A stretch of DNA of 64,000 nt from 2-01-FULL-39-10-A sp964525395 (GCA_964525395.1 CAZGGU010000001.1:1-64000), one strand, 5' to 3'. Shown: positions 8,284 to 18,310, numbered from the stretch's first letter. Numbers and translations: made by a program. Notes: a model not told the origin generated them from the letters alone.

Positions 8284-8739
8284 TTATGCTGCTGCGGCTG
8301 GCGCAGGTGCAGCTGCTCTAGGCGCTCCTCCTTGTCCTTTCTTTACTCCATATTTAGATCTAGATGATTTTCTACCCTCTACTCCTGCAAGATCGTACTT
8401 TCCTCTAACAATATGGTATTTTACTCCTGCTAAATCCTTGGTTCTTCCCCCGCGAACTAAAACGATACCATGTTCTGAAAGTGAATGTCCTTCTCCCATA
8501 ATATACGCTGTAACTTCAGTTCTGTTTGAAAGCTTAACTCTAGCTACTTTTCTAAGAGCTGAATTAGGCTTTCTAGGAGTCATAGTTTTAACAAGAGTTA
8601 CCACACCTCTTTTTTGAGGCGACATAACTTCAGTATAAATTCTGTCCTTAGCGTTATAAGACTTTCTAAGTCCTGTTACACGAACTTTTTTTATTTTCTT
8701 TTCTCTTCTATTTCTAGTTAATTGTGATAATGTTGGCAT
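8284..8739 (-). CDS. rpsL: 30S ribosomal protein S12
   Basis: 151 residues; the core matches S12, which monitors decoding in the A site. T-P-R-K-P-N-S-A-L-R-K-V and G-G-R-T-K-D-L-A-G-V-K-Y-H are present. The two lysines tied to streptomycin action (K42/43 and K87 in E. coli numbering) are kept, but the proline at the position of E. coli P90 is Ala. A C-terminal extension of about 25 residues ends in an Ala/Pro-rich tail. It follows rpoC closely and precedes rpsG by three bases. Confidence 0.97.
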   Translation of the reverse strand: MPTLSQLTRNRREKKIKKVRVTGLRKSYNAKDRIYTEVMSPQKRGVVTLVKTMTPRKPNSALRKVARVKLSNRTEVTAYIMGEGHSLSEHGIVLVRGGRTKDLAGVKYHIVRGKYDLAGVEGRKSSRSKYGVKKGQGGAPRAAAPAPAAAA

Positions 8740-8783
8740 ATTATTTAAATCCTAATTCAACTAAGTAAGTAGTTGGATACGTA

Positions 8784-11700
8784 TTATACACTCTGAGCAG
8801 GAGCTTCTTCAACTGCTTCTGATACAGAAACAGTATTCATATCATCTTCAACGATTTCGCCTTCTCCTGCGCTTGATCCATCAACTGGGATTAAACGTCC
8901 GATAATAACATTTTCCTTAAGTCCGATAAGCTTATCTTCCTGACCTTCCAAAGATGCTTCTGTAAGCACTTTGGTGGTCTCTTGGAATGATGCAGCTGAT
9001 AGCCATGAATCTGAGAAGAGTGATGACTTAGTTACACCAAGAATTGTTTGTCTTGCTGTTGCCGGCTCTCCACCCTGAGTCAAGATTTCAGCATTAATTT
9101 CTTCAAATCTTGTTCTAGTAATAAAGTCTCCTGGAATTAAAGATGAGTCTCCTACAGTCTCAATTACCACTTTATCAGACATTTTTCTAAGAATAACTTC
9201 AAAATGCTTATCACTAATTACGATTCCCTGAGATTCATAAACTTTCTGAGCTTCAGTAATTACGTATCTTTGAGCTTCTACTAATCCTGTGATCTTAAGA
9301 ACTTCTTTAGGATCCAGATATCCCTGAGCGAATTGTGTTCCTACTGTTACTTCTTGTCCATCTTTTACAACTAAGTTTGCAGCAAGCGGCACGAAATATT
9401 CTCTTTCTTCCGCTGGTTTTCTGTGAGTAGTTACGCGTAGCACATGGCCATCATCTGTGGTCTCAATCTTAAGCTTTCCAGAAACTTCAGCGATAGGAGA
9501 AAGTGCTTTAGGAGTTCTCATTTCGAACAATTCTTCAACACGAGGCAAACCATGAGTCACGTCCTGCATAACAGCTCCAGCTACATATCTAGTTCTCATA
9601 GTAAGCTGAGTTCCAGGCTCTCCGATTGACTGTGCAGCTACAACTCCGACAGGTACTCCTAGATCTACTTGTCTTCTTACTGCGAAATCCCAACCATAGC
9701 ATTTAGCACACATTCCATATTTAAGCTCACAAGTAATAGCTGAACGAACAACTGCTTCTTCTACTTCTGCAGTCATAATCTCTTGAAGTTTACTTTCTGT
9801 AATTTCTTCTCCAGCTTTTACAATCACTTTCTTACCTTTTCCTGTAATATTTTCCGCTGCAAATCTTCCAAGAATTCTGTCAGTGAATGGAGCAGTTCTT
9901 TCAGGCTCATTTACTGAAATCTTAATACCTTTATTAGTTCCACAATCTTCTTCACGCACGATCATGTCATGTGAAACGTCTACTAATCTTCTTGTTAAAT
10001 ATCCTGCATTAGCTGTCTTTAGAGCTGAGTCAGTAAGTCCTTTTCTGCCTCCACGCGCTGAAGCTACGTATTCAAAAATTGAAAGTCCTTCTCTAAAATT
10101 AGACTTAATAGGAAGTTCAATAATCTTACCCATAGGATCAAGAATAAGACCTCTCATAGCAGAAAGCTGTTTGATCTGTTCTTTTCCTGCACGAGCTCCC
10201 TCAGAATCGATAATAGTTCTGATAACGTTGCCAGGGGTCAAAAGATCCCAAGTAAGATCAGCGATTTGCTCAGTTGTCTTCATCCATACTTCGTTTGAAA
10301 GCCTCTTCCTTTCTTCATTGGTAATTAAACCTTTTTGATATTCAGAATCGATATCTCCGATTTTAACTTCTGCCTCAGCAATTAATTTTTCTTTGCCCTG
10401 AAGAAGCGCCGTATCAAATACTGACACACTGATTCCGGAAATTGTTGATCCATAAAATCCGAGTGTTTTTACAGTATCAATTAATGATTCCACTTCAAGT
10501 GAAGTAAGCTCCTTCATAGCCTCAATCACGAGCTTTTTAATTCCTGATGCCTTAATAGGTTCGTTAATAAATCCAAGTGCTTCTGGAAGATGCTCATTAA
10601 GCATGAGTCTTCCGATTGTTGTTTCTACAATTTCATTGTCGATCTTAACTTTAATTGGCTGTCTTAATTTTACTTTTTTGAATGTGTGGGCCAAGAACGC
10701 ATCTTGAGCATTAGCAAATACTACTTCTTCTTCAGAATTTGATTCATTTCTAAGTGATTCATCTACAGAAGTAAGATAAAAAATACCAATTGCCATTTCT
10801 TTATCAGGAAGTGTAATTGGAGCTCCGTCTGCAGGTTTCAAAAGATTTTCTCTAGGCATCATTAATTCTACAGCTTCTTTTTGTGCATTTTCAGACAATG
10901 GAATGTGAACAGCCATCTGATCTCCGTCAAAATCAGCATTGAAGCCTTTACATACACATGGATGTAATTGAATAGCAGCTCCTTCAATAAGAACCGGATA
11001 AAATGCCTGAATACCGAGCTTGTGCAAAGTAGGAGCACGATTCAACAGAACAGGATGATTTCTAGTAATTTCTTCTAAAATATCGAAAACTTCAGGTGGT
11101 CTTTTTTCGATATATCTCTTAGCTGATTTAATATTTGGAGCAAATCCACGCACAATCACTTCGCGAAGTACGAATGGCTTAAACATTTCAAGCGCCATTT
11201 CTTTTGGAAGTCCGCACTCTGATAATTTCAAATTAGGTCCGACCACAATTACTGAACGTCCTGAATAATCTACACGTTTTCCGAGAAGATTCTGTCTAAA
11301 TCTTCCTTGCTTTCCCCTTAACATGTCTGAAAGTGATCTAAGCGGTGAAGCTACTACCTGTGCCCCTCTTTGTGATGCGTCAATAAGTGAATCCACTGAC
11401 TCCTGAAGCATTCTTTTTTCGTTTCTAAGAATAATTTCAGGTGCACCCAGCGACATAAGATGCTTTAAGCGGTTATTTCTGTTAATTACTCTTCTGTAAA
11501 GATCGTTTAAGTCTGAGGTAGCAAATCTTCCTCCTGACAACTGAACCATAGGTCTAAGATCTGGTGGAATAACAGGAAGAACTGTGTAAACCATGTCTTT
11601 TGGCTGAACTCCTGCTTTTCTGATAACCTCAAGAAGTCTAAGTCTCTTAACAAGCTTCAAATATTTTTGACCTTTAGCTTTTTCTACTTCTTTTCTAAGA

Positions 11701-12572
11701 TTTAAGATCAAATCATCAATGTTAAGTTTTTCAATAAGCTCTAAGAATCCTTCAGCTCCTGTTTTGAAAGTAAAGAAGACTGGAATATCATATTCAAGAA
11801 CCTTGAAGTATTCATCTTCTGAAAGAACTGAACCTGGCTTGAGTGATTTAACCAAGGTATTTAATGCATCGCCAATTTCATCAATCTTCTTTGATTCAGC
11901 TGATACTCTTTCTGCGATTCTAAGCAGTCTTTGCTTCTTAGACAGCTCTAATTCTTGCTCGATAAGCTTCTTCTGATCTTCTTTAGCTTTTACAGTTTCT
12001 TTAAGCTTGCCTTCTGTTTCTTTGTTTATAGCTTCTTCTTCAGCCTCTGCATCAGCTTTAAGTTTATTTTTTCTTTCTTCGATATTAACTGCGAAATCCT
12101 CAAGTGCTTTCTTTTTCTTTTCGTCATCGATTGAAGTAACGAGGTATGAAGCATAATAAATAACTGATTCTAAATCTTTCTGAGACATATCCAAAATCAA
12201 AGATAATGGAGATGAAGATCCTTTAAAGAACCAAACGTGTGCTACAGGTGAAGCAAGTCCAATGTGACCCATTCTTTCACGTCTAACCCTAGACAAAGTA
12301 ACCTCAACTCCACATTTATCGCAGATAATACCTCTGTATCTAATTCTCTTGTATTTTCCACAATAACATTCCCAGTCTTTCGTAGGTCCGAAAATTCTTT
12401 CATCAAATAAACCATCTTTTTCTGGTCTAAGTGTTCTATAGTTAATGGTTTCTGGTTTCGTTACTTCACCATAAGACCACGCCATAATGTCTTCTTTTCC
12501 TGCAAGCAAGATCTTAAGTGACTTAAAGTCCAAAATATTAATGTCTTTCATCTTTTTATTATTCTTGTCCAT
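8784..12572 (-). CDS. rpoC: DNA-directed RNA polymerase subunit beta'
   Basis: 1262 residues. Carries the catalytic N-A-D-F-D-G-D-Q-M-A-V-H loop that holds the active-site magnesium, the N-terminal zinc ribbon (C-Y-C-G then C-D-K-C, near residues 70-90), the second zinc site (C-E-L-K-Y-G-M-C-A-K-C) and the trigger-loop region (G-E-P-G-T-Q-L-T-M-R-T). A Lys/Glu-rich coiled insertion lies near residues 155-225. The start overlaps the end of rpoB by 14 bases, implying coupled translation. The large insertions of gamma-proteobacterial beta' are absent. Confidence 0.98.
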   Translation of the reverse strand: MDKNNKKMKDINILDFKSLKILLAGKEDIMAWSYGEVTKPETINYRTLRPEKDGLFDERIFGPTKDWECYCGKYKRIRYRGIICDKCGVEVTLSRVRRERMGHIGLASPVAHVWFFKGSSSPLSLILDMSQKDLESVIYYASYLVTSIDDEKKKKALEDFAVNIEERKNKLKADAEAEEEAINKETEGKLKETVKAKEDQKKLIEQELELSKKQRLLRIAERVSAESKKIDEIGDALNTLVKSLKPGSVLSEDEYFKVLEYDIPVFFTFKTGAEGFLELIEKLNIDDLILNLRKEVEKAKGQKYLKLVKRLRLLEVIRKAGVQPKDMVYTVLPVIPPDLRPMVQLSGGRFATSDLNDLYRRVINRNNRLKHLMSLGAPEIILRNEKRMLQESVDSLIDASQRGAQVVASPLRSLSDMLRGKQGRFRQNLLGKRVDYSGRSVIVVGPNLKLSECGLPKEMALEMFKPFVLREVIVRGFAPNIKSAKRYIEKRPPEVFDILEEITRNHPVLLNRAPTLHKLGIQAFYPVLIEGAAIQLHPCVCKGFNADFDGDQMAVHIPLSENAQKEAVELMMPRENLLKPADGAPITLPDKEMAIGIFYLTSVDESLRNESNSEEEVVFANAQDAFLAHTFKKVKLRQPIKVKIDNEIVETTIGRLMLNEHLPEALGFINEPIKASGIKKLVIEAMKELTSLEVESLIDTVKTLGFYGSTISGISVSVFDTALLQGKEKLIAEAEVKIGDIDSEYQKGLITNEERKRLSNEVWMKTTEQIADLTWDLLTPGNVIRTIIDSEGARAGKEQIKQLSAMRGLILDPMGKIIELPIKSNFREGLSIFEYVASARGGRKGLTDSALKTANAGYLTRRLVDVSHDMIVREEDCGTNKGIKISVNEPERTAPFTDRILGRFAAENITGKGKKVIVKAGEEITESKLQEIMTAEVEEAVVRSAITCELKYGMCAKCYGWDFAVRRQVDLGVPVGVVAAQSIGEPGTQLTMRTRYVAGAVMQDVTHGLPRVEELFEMRTPKALSPIAEVSGKLKIETTDDGHVLRVTTHRKPAEEREYFVPLAANLVVKDGQEVTVGTQFAQGYLDPKEVLKITGLVEAQRYVITEAQKVYESQGIVISDKHFEVILRKMSDKVVIETVGDSSLIPGDFITRTRFEEINAEILTQGGEPATARQTILGVTKSSLFSDSWLSAASFQETTKVLTEASLEGQEDKLIGLKENVIIGRLIPVDGSSAGEGEIVEDDMNTVSVSEAVEEAPAQSV

Positions 12573-15500
12573 CTTTAATTTCTCCCTCGACTGCTGATTC
12601 TATCTCATTCATTATATCGTTTTCAATCTCTTCATTAGTAGTCTCTTCTTCTGGCGCTGGGACATCTTCAACTCCACCCTCAGAATCTACTACTTCAGTA
12701 ACTCCACCAAGCTCTTGCTCTAATTCTTTTGCTTGCTCTTCAACTGCTTCGTCTTTTCTTGCCTCAGCAAGTGGCTCAGTCATGATAGTATCTGGTTTTA
12801 CCTGAGCACCCATCGGAACAACGTTTAATCCAAGTGCCTGAAGTTCCTTAATAAGAACTTTAAATGATTCTGGAACCTTAGGTGTAGGAATCTCAGTTCC
12901 TTTAACAATAGCTTCGAATGCTTTTGCACGACCAACCACATCATCAGATTTAATAGTTAACATTTCCTGCAATGTATATCTAGCTCGATGAGATTCAAGT
13001 GCCCAAACTTCCATTTCTCCAAGACGCTGTCCTCCCATTTGTGCTTTTCCTCCAAGAGGCTGCTGAGTAACGAGTGAGTAAGGTCCAGTTGAGCGAGCGT
13101 GAGTCTTATCTTCCACCATGTGGATAAGCTTCATAATATATGAAACTCCAACAACTACTGGTTTGTCATAGCGCTCTCCAGTTCTAGCATCAATTAAAGT
13201 AGCTTTTCCATCAACTGGAAGCCCAGCAGAAGCTAATTCATCTACAATTCTTTGTTCTGGAATGTTTTCAAATACTGGAACTGCGATCTTTTTATTTTTC
13301 TTAAGCGCTGCCCAACCAAGATGAGCTTCGAGAAGCTGTCCTAGGTTCATGCGAGCAAGCACTGAGATAGGTGAAATAATAATATCTACTGGCGTTCCAT
13401 CTTCAAGGTAAGGCATATCTACTGCTGGAACGATCTTAGAAATAACACCTTTGTTTCCGTGTCTTCCTGCCAATTTATCTCCTACTACCACATGTCTAAA
13501 CTGTGCAACTTCTACGATAATCTTTCTAAGACATCCTGGCTCTAATTCGTCACCTTTTTTGCGATCAAGAATTTGAACTGAAATAACTGTTCCACGCTCA
13601 CCATTTGGCATTCTAAGTGATGTATCTCTTACTTCTCTTGCCTGTTCACCGAAAATAGCTCTTAAGAGTCTTTCTTCTGCTGTAAGCTCAGTTTCACCTT
13701 TAGGTGCGATCTTTCCAACTAAAATGTCTCCTGGTCCCACCTCAGATGAAACTACTACGATACCTTCAGAATCAAGATTTTTAAGGTCTTCTTCTGAAAC
13801 ATTTGGAATATCAGCTGTGATTTCTTCAGGTCCAAGCTTAGTCTCCACTACTGCAGCTTCATATTTTTCAATATGAATTGAAGAAAGAACGTCTTCTTTT
13901 ACTAATCGGTCTGAGATAACAATAGCGTCTTCATATCCAAGACCGTCATACGAAGCATAAGCGATGAGCAAATTCTGTCCAAGAGCAAGTTCTCCCATTT
14001 GTGAAGAAGGTCCATCAATAAGAAGATCGTCTTTTTTAACTTTCTGACCAGTTGAGACTACAGTTCTTTGAGTATAAGCTGTAGCTTGTGAAGTTCTTGA
14101 GAAAGTATCTACTTTATATGTTTGTTTTCCTGATTTACCCTGGAATTCAATCTTTTCGCCGTCAGCATAAAGGATTTCTCCGTCTTCTGGTGCACGAGTC
14201 ACTCTTCCCATAACCTGAGAAACCATTCTTTCCATACCAGTTCCAATAATAGGTGACTGTGGCTTAACTAAAGGCACTGCCTGAGACTGCATGTGAGTAC
14301 CCATGAGCGCTCTGTTAGCTTCATCATGAGAAACAAATGGAATAAGTGAAGCTGCAGTTCCCACAACCTGTCTTGGCACTACATCGATATATTCAATTTG
14401 TTCTTTTCCAATTTCTAAGAATTCTCCCTTATATCTAACAGGAACTCTTTCATCAGTAATTGTTTGATCATCATTTAATACTCCAGAATGAGTGATATAA
14501 TGCTCTCTTTCATCATCTGCAGCCATGTAAACAATCTCATCAGTCGCCATAGTTACTGTTTTTCCACCTTTTTTAACTTGCTCTACTTTTCTATAAGGTG
14601 CTTCTAAGAAACCAAATTCATTTACTCTAGAATATAGCGCAAGATAAGTTACCAAACCAATATTTGGACCTTCAGGACTTCTAATAGGGCAAATTCTTGC
14701 ATACTGAGAAGCATTAATATCGCGGATTGAGAAAGCAGCTCTTTCTCTTGAAATACCACCAGTTCCCATAACAGTAAGACGATTCAAGTTGTCGATTTCT
14801 GAAAGTGGGTTTGTTTGATCAAGGATAGTTGAGAGCTGAGAGGTTCTGAAGAATTCGTTAATTGAAGCCATAATTGGTCTAGCATTAATAAGTCCTGCGA
14901 TTGTCACTGGTACTTCAGGTGTAATAAGTGACATTCTTTCCTTAATTGAACGCTCTAATCTAAGAACACCAACGCGGAAAGCTGTATTAGCTACTAATTC
15001 TCCAACTCTTCTTACTCTTCTATTTGCTAATGAATCAATATCATCTACCCCGTCCATGCCCTTTGAAAGCATGATTAAGAATGAAATTGTTGAAAGAATA
15101 TCTTCAATTGTTAAGATTCTTTCTTCAGTTGGAGAGAATCCTGGAACATCTTTAAGTTTTCTATTAATCTTGTATCTTCCGACGTCTCCAAGATCGTATC
15201 TTCTATTATTAAAGAACATTCCGAAGAAGTTTTCTTTAACTTTATCCAAAACTACTGGTTCTCCTGGATGCATTTTCTTAAAGATTTCGATTAAGGCTTC
15301 ATTTTGTGAGCCAGTTTCGTCTTTTTGAAGAGTGTTATTAATATATGATGTCTTACCATCAGCTTCTACGTCTCTGAATTTTTCTCTAATTAAATCATTA
15401 TCAGATACTCCGATCGCCCTTAGGAAAGTAGAGGCTAAGAATTTTCTTCTTCTATCAATTTTTACTGTAATTGTTTCATATCTGGTGGTAGTAAATTCTA

Positions 15501-16020
15501 ACCATGAACCATGAACTGGTCTAATTTCTGCAGTATAAAGAGTTTGTCCCGTAACTACATCTTTTGTAGCTGTAAAGAAAACTCCAGGACTTCTAACTAG
15601 CTGATTTACGATTGCGCGCTCAATACCATTTACAATAAATGTTCCGCGCTCCGTCATTCTTGGAACGTCACCTAAGAAAACTTCTTGATCAATTGTTCCG
15701 TCTGTTTTTTTATTCAGGAGGGTTGCTTTTGCATAAAGAGGTACGTCGTAAGTGAGGCCTTTAATGAGACAAAGCTCAGGATCGTTAGTAGGCTTACCAA
15801 GTCTATAATCGTTAAAAGTAAGTGTCCAGTTCTTACCTGTAAAGTCATCGATAGGAGAGATTTCTTGTAGAACTTCACCAATACCTTTTTCTTCAAACCA
15901 TTTATAAGATTCTTTTTGTACGGTAAGTAAATCTAAGTGCGGCAAAACCGGGAAATTATGTCCCCAATTCTCTCTGGTTTGAATATTTTCCTTATTGTCT
16001 TTAATATCGGATTTAGGCAT
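12559..16020 (-). CDS. rpoB: DNA-directed RNA polymerase subunit beta
   Basis: 1153 residues from the ATG at 16020 (M-P-K-S-D). A longer frame from 16068 adds 16 hydrophobic/basic residues unlike any RpoB start. Landmarks: S-P-E-G-P-N-I-G-L, E-D-A-I-V-I-S-D-R, G-R-H-G-N-K-G-V-I-S and the C-terminal clamp residues. The rifampicin region (14764-14847) carries Thr, Asn and Thr at the positions of E. coli Q513, H526 and S531, all drug contacts. An acidic tail of about 60 residues ends the protein. First gene of the rpoB-rpoC-rpsL-rpsG operon. Confidence 0.98.
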   Translation of the reverse strand: MPKSDIKDNKENIQTRENWGHNFPVLPHLDLLTVQKESYKWFEEKGIGEVLQEISPIDDFTGKNWTLTFNDYRLGKPTNDPELCLIKGLTYDVPLYAKATLLNKKTDGTIDQEVFLGDVPRMTERGTFIVNGIERAIVNQLVRSPGVFFTATKDVVTGQTLYTAEIRPVHGSWLEFTTTRYETITVKIDRRRKFLASTFLRAIGVSDNDLIREKFRDVEADGKTSYINNTLQKDETGSQNEALIEIFKKMHPGEPVVLDKVKENFFGMFFNNRRYDLGDVGRYKINRKLKDVPGFSPTEERILTIEDILSTISFLIMLSKGMDGVDDIDSLANRRVRRVGELVANTAFRVGVLRLERSIKERMSLITPEVPVTIAGLINARPIMASINEFFRTSQLSTILDQTNPLSEIDNLNRLTVMGTGGISRERAAFSIRDINASQYARICPIRSPEGPNIGLVTYLALYSRVNEFGFLEAPYRKVEQVKKGGKTVTMATDEIVYMAADDEREHYITHSGVLNDDQTITDERVPVRYKGEFLEIGKEQIEYIDVVPRQVVGTAASLIPFVSHDEANRALMGTHMQSQAVPLVKPQSPIIGTGMERMVSQVMGRVTRAPEDGEILYADGEKIEFQGKSGKQTYKVDTFSRTSQATAYTQRTVVSTGQKVKKDDLLIDGPSSQMGELALGQNLLIAYASYDGLGYEDAIVISDRLVKEDVLSSIHIEKYEAAVVETKLGPEEITADIPNVSEEDLKNLDSEGIVVVSSEVGPGDILVGKIAPKGETELTAEERLLRAIFGEQAREVRDTSLRMPNGERGTVISVQILDRKKGDELEPGCLRKIIVEVAQFRHVVVGDKLAGRHGNKGVISKIVPAVDMPYLEDGTPVDIIISPISVLARMNLGQLLEAHLGWAALKKNKKIAVPVFENIPEQRIVDELASAGLPVDGKATLIDARTGERYDKPVVVGVSYIMKLIHMVEDKTHARSTGPYSLVTQQPLGGKAQMGGQRLGEMEVWALESHRARYTLQEMLTIKSDDVVGRAKAFEAIVKGTEIPTPKVPESFKVLIKELQALGLNVVPMGAQVKPDTIMTEPLAEARKDEAVEEQAKELEQELGGVTEVVDSEGGVEDVPAPEEETTNEEIENDIMNEIESAVEGEIKDGQE

Positions 16021-16108
16021 TAGTTTTATTAATTTGCGGACAGCTATATCGACAAAAAAAATGCACACAGTGCATGAACCTGCTTAATTTTTGTCTTAAA
16101 GTAATCTC

Positions 16109-16137
16109 TTTATATCAAAATTGATCGAGGCTGTCAA
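16109..16137 (-). promoter_or_regulatory. Strong promoter of the rpoBC-rpsL-rpsG operon
   Basis: Perfect TTGACA (16132-16137), 17-base spacer, TATAAA (16109-16114). The best sigma70-type match in the window. It implies a leader of about 80 bases before rpoB, unlike most genes here. Confidence 0.8.
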
Positions 16138-16230
16138 TAGGTAAACCTCCTGCTTGCACCGAGCTTATCTACAATTCAAAGATGAAAAGTGATAATTTTC
16201 CAACTCATAGTGATTTTTAAGAAATAAGTA

Positions 16231-16259
16231 TTGATTTTTACTATTTTTAAGAGAATAAT
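16231..16259 (+). promoter_or_regulatory. Promoter of the 16266-16532 gene
   Basis: TTGATT (16231-16236), 17-base spacer, AATAAT (16254-16259), six bases to the ATG. Confidence 0.6.
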
Positions 16260-16265
16260 CAGCTT

Positions 16266-16532
16266 ATGGCTCTGACTCCTAAAGAATTCCCTTCACCATC
16301 AAGACTGACTAATAGAAACCTGTTGATGAAGCTAAACAGAGAAGGCAGATGTCCCGTTGTATTTTTACCAGCAATAGAAGTAGATGCCCACGAAGCTACG
16401 CAAGAAGCTGAAACTCCTGAACCAATTGCGCTAATTCCCGGAAAAGATGGGCGGCACGGTAGAAAAGAAAAAATTACTCCTGATGAAGCAAGGCAAATCG
16501 CAGAAATTCAAAAAGAGCTTCTTCTCCAATAA
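16266..16532 (+). CDS. Small hypothetical protein, 88 residues
   Basis: Divergent from rpoB. No membrane segment; Pro/Glu-rich middle, basic G-K-D-G-R-H-G-R-K-E-K stretch, then a helical C-terminus (D-E-A-R-Q-I-A-E-I-Q-K-E-L). Not assigned to a family. Supported as a gene by a well-placed promoter and by facing away from rpoB with no competing frame. Confidence 0.6.
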   Translation: MALTPKEFPSPSRLTNRNLLMKLNREGRCPVVFLPAIEVDAHEATQEAETPEPIALIPGKDGRHGRKEKITPDEARQIAEIQKELLLQ

Positions 16533-16567
16533 ACCTTCCAGGATCAAATTTGCTATAATATAAGCCT

Positions 16568-17446
16568 ATGAAGTATACGATTTTACTTTATTACAAATAT
16601 GTAAGGATCAAAGACCCGAAAGAAATGATGATTATTCAAAGGGCTTGGTGCGAAGCATTAGGGCTTAAAGGAAGAATAATTCTTGCTGAAGAAGGCATAA
16701 ATGGCACAGTAGAAGGCGAGGAAGCAAACATAAACAAATACATTGAACTTGTAGAAAGCGATAAACGATTTCGCGGAATTAACTGGAAAAAATCAGTTGG
16801 CACCGGAAATGCATTTAAAAAACTTTCTGTGAAAGTCAGGCCGGAAATAGTAACCACAGGTATTCCAGATAAAGATTTTGGACCTCTTAAGAATGGCCCT
16901 CACGGAGGAGCTGTGACTGGCAAATATCTCTCTGCTGAAAAACTTAAAGAGTGGTACGAAAAAAATAAAGAGTTTTATGTAGTAGATATGCGCAATGATT
17001 ATGAATTCGAGGTTGGAAGATTTAAAAATTCTATTTGGCCTGAAGGTCTTGGACATTTTAGAGATGTACCTAAGGCTATTAAATCAATTGAAAATCTCAA
17101 AGATAAAACAGTCGTAACTGTTTGCACAGGTGGAGTTAGATGCGAAACAGCTTCAGGATTGCTCATCAAATATGGTTTTAAAGAAGTTTACCAGCTTGAA
17201 AACGGGATAGTAACATTTATGGAAAAATATCCTAATACTTATTTTGAGGGTAAGCTTTTAGTTTTCGACGGACGTGAAACCATTGGATTCAATGTGGATT
17301 CCAAAGATCATAAAATAGTTGGCACATGCAGAATCTGTGGCGAAACAAGTGAAAATTTAGTGAATTATTGGAAAGGCACAGAAGACGTTTATGGAATTAT
17401 TTGTGAGAGATGCATTTCTGCTGGAAAAGTAAAACTTGCTAGATAA
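16568..17446 (+). CDS. trhO: tRNA uridine-34 hydroxylase, rhodanese family (YceA/TrhO)
   Basis: 292 residues. TrhO makes 5-hydroxyuridine at the wobble position of tRNA using oxygen. The N-terminal acylphosphatase-like domain (A-E-E-G-I-N-G-T-V near residue 40) is followed by a rhodanese domain with the active-site loop C-T-G-G-V-R-C-E near residue 180. A C-terminal Cys-rich part (C-R-I-C and C-E-R-C) could bind zinc. TATAAT preceded by TG (extended -10) ends eight bases before the ATG. Ends convergently with the next gene. Confidence 0.9.
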   Translation: MKYTILLYYKYVRIKDPKEMMIIQRAWCEALGLKGRIILAEEGINGTVEGEEANINKYIELVESDKRFRGINWKKSVGTGNAFKKLSVKVRPEIVTTGIPDKDFGPLKNGPHGGAVTGKYLSAEKLKEWYEKNKEFYVVDMRNDYEFEVGRFKNSIWPEGLGHFRDVPKAIKSIENLKDKTVVTVCTGGVRCETASGLLIKYGFKEVYQLENGIVTFMEKYPNTYFEGKLLVFDGRETIGFNVDSKDHKIVGTCRICGETSENLVNYWKGTEDVYGIICERCISAGKVKLAR

Positions 17447-17701
17447 TTACTGAATAGTACTTAAAGTAGGGATTGTATTTTCTGGAAGATTTAATCCTAA
17501 AAACCCAAGAACAATATTTATAAAAAAATAAAGCAAGAAAAGCACAACAAGCCAAAAAACTCCACTGAAATAAAACACTAATTCTTTATTATTCATTTTT
17601 TTCTTTGTGATTATTTTAAATAAAGCTATAACTGGACCTACGAACAACCATACCAGCGCAATTAAAGTTAAAATTACAAATATTATAGATATAATCTGCA
17701 T
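17447..17701 (-). CDS. Small membrane protein with two helices
   Basis: 84 residues: one long hydrophobic helix near residues 3-32, a short Lys-rich loop, a second helix near 45-70 and a short polar tail. Resembles generic PLDc_N/YidC-leader-like small membrane proteins, but no motif allows assignment. Stop codons of this gene and trhO are adjacent. Confidence 0.5.
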   Translation of the reverse strand: MQIISIIFVILTLIALVWLFVGPVIALFKIITKKKMNNKELVFYFSGVFWLVVLFLLYFFINIVLGFLGLNLPENTIPTLSTIQ

Positions 17702-17732
17702 AAATTTATAATTTCATACTACTTATTTAAAT

Positions 17733-18032
17733 TCAAGGTTTGAGTTCGATTTTCACTTCAATTCTGTCTCCACTAGTAAATTTCTCCCTCTGCCTTACTT
17801 CTTTTTTAAGAAACAATAGATATTGGCCTTTTTTCTCCCAGAAAATAGAAGTTTTCCAAGTTGTCTCACCGATTTGAGCCATTACCGGAATAGATCCCCA
17901 ACCCCTGTGAACATCACGATATTCTTTTCGAATCCATTCAGAATCTTTCTTGGGAACCTGAACAAAATACCAAACGCTTCCAGATTCAAAAAGAGCCACT
18001 CTATCAGAAAAATTAAATTCTAAATCATTCAT
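17733..18032 (-). CDS. DUF1905 domain protein
   Basis: 99 residues that match DUF1905 along their whole length: W-Y-F-V-Q-V-P near residue 21, R-G-W-G-S-I-P-V near 44, T-T-W-K-T-S-I-F near 57 and G-D-R-I-E-V near 88. DUF1905 forms a small beta barrel and is often fused to the OmdA module of YdeI-family proteins; a separate YdeI-family gene is at 5972-6304. Function unknown. A TAGAAT box ends six bases before the ATG. Confidence 0.85.
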   Translation of the reverse strand: MNDLEFNFSDRVALFESGSVWYFVQVPKKDSEWIRKEYRDVHRGWGSIPVMAQIGETTWKTSIFWEKKGQYLLFLKKEVRQREKFTSGDRIEVKIELKP

Positions 18033-18049
18033 AAGCAGATTCTAACTGT

Positions 18050-18078
18050 TTGACCAAACATCAGTAAACATTTAATAT
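18050..18078 (+). promoter_or_regulatory. Promoter of the 18086-18310 gene
   Basis: TTGACC (18050-18055), 17-base spacer, TAATAT (18073-18078), seven bases to the ATG. Divergent from the DUF1905 gene. Confidence 0.65.
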
Positions 18079-18085
18079 ATTCTTA

Positions 18086-18310
18086 ATGCCCAAGAAAAAA
18101 ATAAAACATCGTAAAAAAATTCCCTATCTCACCCAAAGGAGAATGATAATGTCCATATTCGCCACCATAGGAGTAGTAGCGGTCTGGCGAGGAGTATGGA
18201 TATTTTTTGATCACGTTCCGTATTTTGATAATCCAATAGTAGCAATTACCGTAGCAATAGCCATTCTGATTTTAGCAGGAGCATATTTCCGTAAAATTGA
18301 CTTCTTTTAA
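18086..18310 (+). CDS. Small two-helix membrane protein
   Basis: 74 residues: a Lys-rich N-terminus (M-P-K-K-K-I-K-H), a first hydrophobic helix near residues 24-40 and a second near 48-68. N-terminus probably cytoplasmic. Its 3' end overlaps that of the convergent zincin gene by four bases. No family assigned. Confidence 0.55.
   Translation: MPKKKIKHRKKIPYLTQRRMIMSIFATIGVVAVWRGVWIFFDHVPYFDNPIVAITVAIAILILAGAYFRKIDFF

Noticed and set aside
9883..10338. Plus-strand frame inside rpoC
   Set aside because: Antisense to a conserved rpoC region; composition is a mirror of rpoC codons.
16021..16068. Longer rpoB start
   Set aside because: Adds 16 residues unlike RpoB N-termini; the ATG at 16020 gives the normal start M-P-K-S.
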